This document shows positions 20,338 to 29,600 of a stretch of DNA of 47,164 bases, in pieces. The stretch comes from Amoebophrya sp. AT5.2. Lineage: Eukaryota; Sar; Dinophyceae; Syndiniales; Amoebophryaceae. The notes under the pieces were generated by a model that did no database searches, was not told the DNA's origin, and saw only the letters and a program-made list of their open reading frames with translations. Position numbers and translations under genes: made by a program. The stretch lies in contig RXOD01003839.1 of NCBI GenBank assembly GCA_005223375.1, positions 1 to 47,164 of the forward strand, in the 5' to 3' direction. Each line of letters opens with the position of its first letter. The first letter of the stretch is position 1.

Positions 20338-21291
20338 TCAGAACCCCATCGCGACGAGGTACTGTTTTACCTTTTCGTCCCACGCCTTTTCTATGTGCAG
20401 GAACTCCACTATTCGTCTGCGTCGGCAAACCTTGATATTGCGTCTCGGAATAGTGGCCCTCGCCGTCGCGGTGACTCCCGGTCCCGGCGGGGCCGCACTA
20501 GAAACTAAGCAATTCTGCTGCAAGTCGCGGATCAAGGACTCAACATCGCCCCAGATTCGCTGGATGCGCATTTTGTAGCCAGGGGTGCACGCGCCGCGTG
20601 GTCTGGAGCTGGACGTTGAACAAGGCGATGCAGCTCCTCTCTTGCTGTTCCCCGTAGCGTCATCCTCGTTTCCAGCCGCCGTTCCCAGCCCCATGGGCGA
20701 TGTGTAAACCGGCAGATTCCCGGACGGCGTGCGACGAATCAGGTACGGCGAGGCGCTGGAACTTCGACTGGTGGTCGTTGCTGCCGAGAACGAACAACCT
20801 CTGCTGCTGCTGCTCCCAGAACTACAAGTAGAGCGTGCATTTGGTCGTGACCCACGCTGGCCCGTTTCCTCTCTACGTTGCCCGGCCGCAAAGCTGCTGA
20901 AAGACGTCGAATCGTCGCGCTCGCGCTGCTGCTGCTGGCTGCGTGAGTGTGTAGAGGAAGTTCCTGAAGTACTAGAGGGCGCCCCGTCGCCCATCTGCGA
21001 TTTCTTGCGATACTTCACTTGCAGTAGACAGCGCCGTTGCATGATTCCGGGCGACTGGGGCGAGCGGCCACTGGTGGGAGGATACGCCAGGAGGGCTCGA
21101 CTCGATGAAGAAGCTAAGGCTGGAGCTGGACAAATTGCCGCGAAAGAACTGCTCACAGAAGTGCAACCGTAACCGCAGTTCGGGAGCATGGCTAAGGAAG
21201 GCCCCGGGAGGCCCCGTGCAGACTGCAATTTGGCGCCCATTGAAGTACAACGAAGCGGACTAACGAGCTGCATCATCAACATCATGTCCAT
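20338..21291 (-). CDS. Ser/Arg-rich hypothetical protein
   Basis: A 317-residue frame runs from ATG 21291 to the stop at 20338. Most of it is Ser-, Gly-, Thr- and Arg-rich and likely disordered, with a poly-Gln/Arg stretch (SRSQQQQRERDD) and several Ser runs. The C-terminal 70 residues look more ordered and basic: KMRIQRIWGDVESLIRDLQQ, then IPRRNIKVCRRRRIVEFLHI and EKAWDEKVKQYLVAMGF. This could be a short helical binding module, and the Arg/Lys cluster CRRRR could serve nuclear import. No family is recognised. The intact 317-codon frame in GC-rich sequence is itself only moderate evidence for coding. Confidence 0.5.
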   Translation of the reverse strand: MDMMLMMQLVSPLRCTSMGAKLQSARGLPGPSLAMLPNCGYGCTSVSSSFAAICPAPALASSSSRALLAYPPTSGRSPQSPGIMQRRCLLQVKYRKKSQMGDGAPSSTSGTSSTHSRSQQQQRERDDSTSFSSFAAGQRREETGQRGSRPNARSTCSSGSSSSRGCSFSAATTTSRSSSASPYLIRRTPSGNLPVYTSPMGLGTAAGNEDDATGNSKRGAASPCSTSSSRPRGACTPGYKMRIQRIWGDVESLIRDLQQNCLVSSAAPPGPGVTATARATIPRRNIKVCRRRRIVEFLHIEKAWDEKVKQYLVAMGF

Positions 21292-22007
21292 GTGTGAAGG
21301 CTGATGTGTCTAACAGTAACAAGCGTTCCTCTGAAGCGAAGATGTACCGCTGTACTGGTCGTGCACGAACGCACTTCGCTTCTCACGATGGCACGGCGCC
21401 ATTTGTTCGTAGAGTTGATCTATCTACTTCGACTTCATGATCATGATCGGCCAGTCGAATTCTAGTCGTACCTGAATTTTGCATCAGCCGAGAAAACACG
21501 AAACTGCGCACGATATATATCTGCGGGCGAACAAGAGCAAGGACAACACAGCGAACTCTTTGAAATCGGTGTTAGAGTGAAATAAAACTTCTTCACCCTT
21601 CTTTTTCATTCATCTGGTCGTCGTCGTTCTTTGCCGCGTTTGCCTTAGTGTTTGCCTCGTCCACAGGCGCAGTTCCGATGTCCGGTAGACAATGAGCCTT
21701 TTCATCATCATCTTTTTCGAGATATCCGGCTTATCTTTACGTTCACCGGCCTTGAGGTCTTACCTTCTGGACCGAGTAAGGTGTGCCACAGACCTGCTTC
21801 CGAGCGGTTCTGCTCCACGAGCTGTCCTCTGCGCTTCATTTTGTTCTACTTCGTTTTTGTTCTCGGAAACTTGCTTGCTTTCGGTTTTCGCAGCAGTCGC
21901 CGTTATCTACGGTTAGCCCACTGCGCGTACCACCCGGCCATCGCCTTCGCCAGCACTCTTCGGAAGACCAGCAGAAGAAGATCTCAGGAGCGCCGCGGCT
22001 ACGACCG
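21292..22007. other. Intergenic region downstream of AP-3 sigma
   Basis: No gene is supported. Plus-strand frames here (21652-22155, 21783-22289) run into the antisense of the AP-3 sigma exon and are shadows. The left part is the upstream region of the Ser-rich gene. Confidence 0.35.
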
Positions 22008-22629
22008 CTACACCCGCAGGGCGGCAGGGAGTTCAAAGCCGAACATGGTTGTCTCTTCCGTCTCGAGCTTCTTCGCGTCGGACACGGCGGTGAGGATCGA
22101 ATCGATACTGGTCTCGAGGACCATGCCGGCCATCACGATCTCGTCCAGGATGTAGTTCACCCGGTCGAAGTGGTAAATCAAGTCCAACTCGCAAACGTTC
22201 TCAAAACACGTGTCCAACACCTGCACGAACACCTGGAGGTCCGGATTGATTATGTTCATTCGATTGATTCATTTATTATCCGCTATTGATTTATTTTCGG
22301 TATCCCTTTCCGAAACCGAATCGTTCGTAGCTAGAGGACGAAGGCCGGATTTCTGATTTTACCTGCAGCAGGTCCAGCACTCCCAGCTCGCTTTCTGCTT
22401 CGTCAATGAGGAAGATGAAGTAGAGCGTCGCGTAATGTCGGTACACGATTTTGAAGCTGGGGTCTTCCGGGTCGTGCGCGAAGCAGCAGCAGACGTCGTC
22501 GGAGCGCTTGGACACGATGCCGTGCACAGTTTTCAGGATCTGCTTCTGCACATCGAGAGGGGTGTCCACGTAGAAACGGGTCAGCCGAGGCTTCCCCTGG
22601 TTGTTCACGATAATCACGGACTTGATCAT
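22008..22629 (-). CDS. AP3S: AP-3 adaptor complex sigma subunit, two exons
   Basis: The sigma subunit is the small chain of the heterotetrameric AP-3 adaptor. AP-3 sorts cargo from endosomes or Golgi to lysosome-related organelles. Exon 1 is 22629-22363 and exon 2 is 22232-22008, split by a 130-bp intron (donor GTAAAA, acceptor CTCCAG) in phase 0. The 163-residue product has the longin-like fold throughout: MIKSVIIVNNQGKPRLTRFY, HGIVSKRSDDVC, IVYRHYATLYFIFLIDEAES, ELGVLDLLQ at the splice, then VFVQVLDTCFENVCELDLIY and EIVMAGMVLETSIDSIL. The FENVCELDL and AGMVLET motifs and the ATLYFIF variant point to AP-3 rather than AP-1 or AP-2 sigma. The short C-terminal tail lacks the longer extension of animal AP3S. 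The two Met-initiated ends and conserved splice position make this a firm call. Confidence 0.95.
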
Positions 22630-22930
22630 GATGTCTTCGTCATCGTCTCAAAGAACTCCTTACTCATTTCAACGCAGTTGTACTAGCATTTCCCATTTCG
22701 CATTCGCGCCGTCGCGCCAGCTACGCAACATTTTTAGCCGATCCCGATGACAGTGTTTCGGTGCTGCAACAAGGAGGCTCGTGCTCGTTGTTGCCTTCAC
22801 TGTTGATCCGTTGGTTACCTTACGTTGACGTTTTGAAGAGGTGAAGATTAAGACGAAGATTATTACCGAAGTACTGCGCGTGCGCGCTAGCGTGTGTGTA
22901 TGAAAATGCCAAGTCAGTGGTTGCTAGCCT

Positions 22931-23567
22931 TAGTTATCGCTTGAGCTTGCTGCTGAGCAGCGGGCGCCTTCACGTCTACCAACCTGCTTTCTTTTCCAAC
23001 ATAATGGATCTCCTGCATAATTGAACGTCAACGTATTCGATCCGCGGGTCAAGAATGACGAACACCGTGCTTCTAGTTCCTCCACAGAGCTGGATGGTGG
23101 AGCATCTTTGCGGTCCAGTGGGCGAATGACAGTCGTAGCGTCGGCGCCTTGATACTGGATGATGTTGATTGGCGGCGGGGCGCCACCGCCAGCCCCAACG
23201 GATCGTCAACTTTGTAGCGACTCTTTGAGTGCAGAAAGCTTTGTTCATTCCGGCGCTTCCCGCCTTCGTGAAAGCATCAAAATCTTGATCGTGATCCCTG
23301 GCACCTACTCAGCAACGATGCCGCATCAGCTTCGCTTCTTTTCCGGCGCACCATCACGCATCATCCTTTCGTTTATCGTTCACTCTAGTCTATTACGTGC
23401 ATCTGCATCATCTGCAATCCATCGTTGTCCATCGCTAGATTTTTCATTCGTTGGTTGTATAATTTTTGCCCATCAACATCCCAGTCGCGGGAAGACGAGA
23501 ATTCCTTGGCTTCGGTGCGGCAAGCACCCACCGCGAGGACCGTGCCTTGACGTTGAGCCTGCTTCAT
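22931..23567 (-). CDS. Unresolved split gene between the methyltransferase and AP-3 sigma
   Basis: Coding-like pieces occur in different frames. ATG 23567 opens a 60-codon frame (MKQAQRQGTVLAVGACRTEA, then WDVDGQKLYNQRM) reaching a GTAATA donor-like site near 23397. A second piece begins after an ATCCAG acceptor at 23155 and reads YQGADATTVIRPLDRKDAPP through LTFNYAGDPLCWKRK. It then meets a GTTGGT donor at 22983 or continues to a TAA at 22931. Both pieces are phase 0 and can be joined directly. A further coding-like stretch (DHDQDFDAFTKAGSAGMNK) lies between them in phase 2, which does not fit this join. It would fit a GTAGGA site at the end of the methyltransferase frame, so some pieces may belong to that gene instead. 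No family is recognised. Confidence 0.42.
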
Positions 23568-23568
23568 C

Positions 23569-25435
23569 CTACAGCTCTTCTTCCGCCCTCAATTTTCGTC
23601 CTTCGGCGCTCGCTAGAAACTCCGCTTTATTGAACGCGCAAACGTAGATCTCGTCTTTGTAGGGCGCCTGCACCGGGAAGCTTTCCACCGCGAAAAATGT
23701 GCTTCCGTCCATCCATTCTCGGAACTCGGTGAGCTCGACCCGGTGCCGCAGCATGTTGTCAATTACGACGACGGCGCCGTCCTTGAGCATGTCGTGTCTG
23801 AGCATAACCTGCAAGTCCCCCAGAAACCGCTCGGGAGGATCGTGGTCGAAAACCAGCACGTCGAACTTCCCGTCGTCCACGTGCGCGTGGATGGCCCGAG
23901 CTATCGTCGCGAACCCGAGGTCGTCGCCAGTCGTTGGACCTGCGCCACCACCAAACTGCAGAGGGTTGTACAGAACGATGTCGCGGAGGTCTCTCGACTT
24001 CGACTTGTTCATCGGTGTGCGGGTGCTATCTTGGGCGGCGGTCTTCGGGGTTTTCTCCGCAATAAGTTCGGTGGAGGAGACGCAGGGCGGAATCCTGAAA
24101 AGGTAAAAGGCAGCGGTTCTTGATTATTTGGTCCCTCCTCCGACCGCGTTGAATAGCAAAGTAAGTACCTCGTCCGCTGCTAATGGATGCTGTTGAATGA
24201 TGACGATGATGATGGAGATGATTTACCCTGCTCGGGGTGTCAGACTAAGTCTCTACTTTAGGGCATTCGCTGTAGTTCTTCGACGAGACGAAGATCTCCC
24301 ACTGCTTGTTCCGCTATAAGAAAGTGCTTTCGTATTCGTTTCTCATCTGACTACATGCAGCGATTTTTTCGCGAATTGAACGAGATAGCACACGACTATA
24401 TATCTGGGGTAGAGCCCATGCCATGGGTAACAAAATAAAATATTCAAGTACTTCTCTTCCGCGAATTTAAGCGCTTTGCGCACCAGTTTTGTTCCTTCCA
24501 TTTGCCAGCTTTCGTTGTCCTCCGTCGATATGACATTTAGCGCCGACGGCATAACGGCTTCTGACCGCATGATCGAAGTTAGCAAACGCAACGTCCCATC
24601 GCCTACGTGCGCACCAAACTCAAGAATGTTAAACTCCCAGTCAGGCACGAAGCAAGTTGCGTCCGCTGCAGTCGGCGCAAGAATTTTGGAACCTAAATCA
24701 GGAACAGAATTACGAGATGGGCCTGGAGGAGGCTGAGGACTGTGATCATCTTTCTTTGTTGTTCGGCTTCGGTGCAACAGTATTGATAATTTTCTCATCA
24801 TGCTCCTGCGGATATGAGACCGGCACCACGACAGCACATCATTATTATTGCTGACCATAAAAAAATATTTTTGCACCTTCATCTCCTCCTGCGTCGCTGC
24901 CGCTCCTGCTCAAGCGAGCCTCCACCTCTCGCCTGTATCTTCCCCAGGCCGCTTCTTCCAGGACCACTCCTTTTTCGTCCCCCAGCGTGAGCCCCACTCG
25001 ACGCGCCTTCGCCTCGGCTTCCATCGCGGAGACCACGGCGTCGAGGCGCTCGGAGTTGCTCAGTTTTTTCCCCTCCAAGGCGAGCAAAGTGTTGTGCACG
25101 AGACCGTGCGCAGGCCCATGGGAGTACGGGTCGAAGCCGGGATCGTCAGCTGCAAACTCCGTGTGCACCTCGTCCACGCTGAAGTGCGCGCGCTGGTGGT
25201 TGCTGCCGCTGCTCCGGACCTGGTTGGGCTTGCGGGGGGGCCCGGCAACAACCAAGGATTCCGGAGATCGTGGGCCTCCGCCCATCAAGCGCAAGAGCGT
25301 GGAGACGACGACCGGCGAAAACGTGGAACGCTTCCGAGTATGTCGACGCGGCAGGTAGCGTTGTGGAAGCGGCGTCGCAACCGACAACCGAGAAGACGAG
25401 CAGGAGCACGAAGATGAGCAGGATGACGGAGACAT
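23569..25435 (-). CDS. Catechol-O-methyltransferase-like SAM-dependent O-methyltransferase, three exons
   Basis: Exons are 25435-24877, 24692-24452 and 24094-23569. Introns of 184 bp (GTGCAA...TTTAG) and 357 bp (GTACTT...CCTTTTCAG) keep phases 1 and 2, giving about 441 residues. COMT-type enzymes transfer a methyl group from SAM to a catechol hydroxyl with Mg2+. Family marks in order: VGLTLGDEKGVVLEEAAW; SAM motif I NILEFGAHVGDGTLRLL; acidic ISTEDNE after strand 2; FDVLVFDHDPPERFL, matching the metal-binding LDHW region; DGAVVVIDNMLRH with the metal-ligand DN pair; and a C-terminal FPVQAPYKDEIYVCAFNKAE. The 150-residue Ser/Cys- and Arg-rich N-terminal extension and a 35-residue linker (IPPCVSSTELIAEKTPK and beyond) are absent from animal COMT. 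The natural substrate is unknown. A decoy donor GAG|GTACTTACTT lies inside intron 2 at 24163-24170. Confidence 0.85.
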
Positions 25436-26656
25436 GATGATTTCACTTCAATTGTGTTAGGTGCAGCGTGGAAGCAATGCCAAACTGCCGGGGTCGGATG
25501 CGGTGCCGGCTCGGGACCAATCGTTAGCAAGAGCAAAATCCTCCGCTTTTCTCGTAGTTTTCTTTGCTTAAGTACTTATTTCACAGGCTACGGTACGGGT
25601 CTACGTACTCTACTGCAGCGGATCCATCTTCACAAAAAATCATTTATAATACGGCAAGAAAGATAGTAATGTGACCACGTTTACGTTGGAGAGTGCAAGA
25701 GGTTTTTTTTTCTGGTTTTGTTTTCCTTTTCCTAGTTTTTCACAAATTTAGGATTTCCCAATATTTTAATTCTTTAGGTTTTGTTGACCGAGAGAGAGAA
25801 CAAGAGAAGTCGAACCCAAAACTGGCACCGCTATGCGTATGCTGTGCCTTTCTCTTATGTCCTTCCTTCGGCTCTGTCTTGTGTGTTGCTGAAAACACAC
25901 GGGAAAAGGTTGAAGATTCAGAAGGTTCAAGATGTCCAAAACTGTAGGCATTTCCGGTCTTTGAGTGCGTTCGCAGATACGCACGAGAAACCACCACGAA
26001 GAAGTTCAAACATCTGCCGGCACCGTGTGCCCGGTTCATGATCCTGGTGGTCGCGTGCCACCTATCACTTCCATCTTTCTCATTCATTTCAGTATTCCGG
26101 AGCGCATGACCAACAGGTTTAGCCTATGATCCGTTTTAGCTGACCTCCGCAGGTGCAGCCAGGTGAGACCACGACCACTCGGAGCGGTTGCGGTACGGGT
26201 ACTTTGTGTCACGCAACAAAAGGAACTCAATCTCAAAATTTTCTCGTGGGGGGAAAAACGTATATACGAGGACACACCACGACCACCAGTCGAACGAATG
26301 GAATCGGACAGGGCACCAGACCGAATAGAAATGTTCCTGAACCTCCGGGCACCTGTTCTGCCTTCGACTTTACTATGTTCTTCCTTTTTCCTGGCGTGGA
26401 ATAATCCTGACTCTCATCCCTTTTTGTTCATCCGCCGCGGTGAGTGAGTGCGAGCAACAGCAAACTCAAAAATCGGCACAGTAGAAATCGGCGCAGTAGA
26501 AGTACAAGTACTAGCTGTACCGTCACAGCTACTGTCACTTTTTATCTACTTTACATAAAGCTATTTGTTTCATTTTGGGAGGACATGGGTTGGGGTGCCG
26601 GGATGGAATCCGAAACCAAAATCATATTTGATGGCGCTGCTCCTTTGTTCGTGCGT
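25436..26656. other. Intergenic region, no supported gene
   Basis: The region separates the giant gene's stop from the methyltransferase start. A 115-codon minus-strand frame (25740-26087) overlaps other open frames and has no motif. Long T-rich tracts (25706-25750) and GTAC-containing words are present. I see nothing else to assign. Confidence 0.4.
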
Positions 26657-29600
26657 TCATCTATGCGTATGCACCAGGACACCCGTCGAGGACCTTGCGT
26701 CCTTCCCGTCATAGGCATAATTCAGCTTTGCAAGCCTATCATCCCCCCGTCCACGTGTCCCGATATCTTTTGCACACTCACCTCCATCCCCGGTGGAAGC
26801 ACAAGGCGGAGGCGGCTTCCCTGCTTCGTAAGCCAAGAATGACGCGGCACTATCGCCCTCAGGGAAGTGTTCTGTCCCTTTCCAGCCCTGCAATGGCTGC
26901 AGACCAGAGCGACAATCTTCCCCATTCAGGATCAGGAGTTTGTCGTCGGGTCCCGCGTTTGGCGCGCAAAACTGCCAATACTGGTTCCACTCAGTGACGC
27001 TACGGTAGGAAAGGTCATCGTGGCCCCTAGTCTCCCAAATTTGAACGGCTGCGGCGTTAGCGTCAGCCTGATTAGTTAATGTGAATGTCCCAGTGCATCG
27101 CGCAACCCTGTTCAATTGGATCACGAGGTCAAAGCACGCCGGCGCGATCTTCTCCTTGTCGCACAAGTGCTCGGGACTGCGGCCGCCAGAGGCTCCGTCT
27201 CCGAGTCCGAACTGCAGCTCGCGATGCCTCATCGCCCTTTCGCATTTGTGCAAGGCAGACATCTCGATCAAACTCAAGCCACGGCCCTTGTCCAGGTCGT
27301 CCGGAACAATGCCCTTATTGCGCTCCTTTTGCTGAACAAAGTCGGGGCTTGCTATCTGCTCGAAAGCGTTTCTCAGAGCTGCCCCCATCTCCTCACTCAG
27401 TGCTTCATAGGTTTCGAAAGTATTTTTGTCTTTGTACCACGTGCGTTGGCTCAGCTGCTTGATGAATTCTTCGACGTGCCTGGGTGTTGTTCTCAGCCGC
27501 GGCGCATTTTTTTCAGGATTTTTGTAAGAACATCCGGCGTCCTTCCACCCAGCAGCACCAGCACACAAGCACGGTTGTTCTACTCCTTTTCTCACGTCGG
27601 GTCCCGTCCAAACTTGCTTGAGGAACCTTTTGTACCAATTTTTGTACCAATCATCCGTCAAAGTTGGCACTTTCGTTGCAACGAGATTGTTGAGTTCTCT
27701 GATGAAGGCTTTACACTTGCTCCGCGCGTTGCAGTTTATGCTTTTCTGCTCGTCGTGCAGGTCCTGCTCCTTGTCGTCTGGAAACTTCGCCTTGCCGCCG
27801 ACGTTACAGTCCAGGTCCAGCTCGCATAGACGGGTTTCCGGTCCCGCCCCGAGTTCGCGCAGCGCTTGACTGCACTCCCAGACTGCGTCCTGCATGGCTC
27901 CGGCTGTCGGGTCCCAGGTTTTTCTCTTGTCATTTTCATCTTCATGTTGGGATTTTTTTTCTTCGTCCCACGCGTAGCCAAAAATGCTTTTGAGCTCGTC
28001 ACGTTGATGTTGATCACGAGTTGATTTCGCGTTTTTCCACCACCTCGTTTTCCCTTCCGCCACGGCGCGCAAAAAGAATTGCGCCACGCCCGGAAACAAC
28101 GCGAGGTCTTCACTTCGTTCTTGCTGCCCCAGGCCGATCCTCCCCGCTTGCTCCACGAGGTGGAGAAACAGAGAGCCGTCGTAGCACAGCGTCGGTTGGC
28201 GAAACTGCGCGCCCAGGACGCCGTGTTGGTGTTTCGGCATCTCGATCTCGGGCATAGCCATGGCCCAGACCTTCCGCTCTCCCGCACCGTAAGCGTACTC
28301 AAGACGGTTAAACTCCTGCACAAAAGCGCCGCACTCCTCATAGCTGCACAGGTCGACAGGGACTGCTCTCGGCAGCATCCTTCGTGCCCCTTGCCGCGTG
28401 TCTGTAATCGTAACGGCGCTATGGAAGGCCTGTCTGACCTTATCGTTGCAACTAATACCAAGAGTGGGGGTTGTGGAACTCGCCCCATGCCCCCGCTTCG
28501 GGTTGTTGATCAGTAATTCGACTATGCCGTGAGGAGCCAATTTGTGTCCGACTCCGAAATCCTTAGAGACAAAACGCGTGGCCCCACTGCCGTTTCCAGT
28601 CGCCGCCGGATATTCTTCGCTAAAGCGTGCGGACCCCTCGATCAGATGCCTGAAGAAGTTTTCGAAGTCTCCGTCTTCGTGGTTGTTGGCGCCTCCGCGG
28701 GCCATGGCATAACTGTAACACTGCTTCGACACCTTGGCGGTAATCGGCTTTCCAGTACTGTCCTCCACCGGGCCCGTGAGCTCGTCTCCGGATACGAAGT
28801 CCCAGAGTCTTGGTTTCGCTTCGATCTGGTTCTTGTCCTCGCGCATTTTCCTGAAAAAATTCGACCGCAGCGTCACACACTGTGCCTCACGTACTAGTCC
28901 GAACGCCGCACGTTCGGTGGAGGAGACCTCCAAGAATTCATACGCTAATGCTGCCGCCAACTCTGCGCATTCAGAAAAGTCTTTCTTATAGAGTTCCGTG
29001 GCCAGCCAGAACCGCCCCTCCGCTGTGGGCACGCAGCCCATAGGAGCATCATGCTGAATCCATAATGCGACTGCGTACGAGGGCGCTCCCAACCCGTTAT
29101 CTTTCCGGCAAAAAGTAGACTCCTTCGTCGTCTGGCTGCGGTCGTTGATGTACCGAACATCGTCAGCGTAAACGACCTCCGTCCCTGCCGCGGTCGGCAA
29201 CGTCTCTATTCCGGCCGCACGCAGCTCCCTCCGTACAAAAACATCCTTCTTGTACATCCTCTCCAGCTTACTCCTCAGCTTGCCACATGATGCATTCTTT
29301 TCTCCTGACGATACTTGTAAAGACGAAGTCGAAAACCCAAGCAAGGCGCTGACAGAAAGAGCGCTGTCCTCGGCGCAGATAACCTTGTCACGCACGGCCT
29401 CCGTCAGTGGTTTGATATCGCGTATGAGGGCTCTTGTGTCTGCGACGTACGAGGCTTCGAATTGTTCCTGTATCAGGTCGAGGCATTCTGGATCGGCTGC
29501 ATCCCTCAGAGTCTCCAACACCTCCTCGCCGATCTCAACAGCGTGGTCGGCACTAAGGACACCAATATACTTCCATTTCCAGCCCCTTTCGCGTAGTGAT

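Noticed and set aside
25740..26087. 115-codon minus-strand frame
   Set aside because: Several frames are open here on both strands, composition is not protein-like, and no domain or splice signals were seen.
27116..27829. 237-codon plus-strand frame within the giant gene
   Set aside because: It is opposite a much longer minus-strand frame and has no domain.
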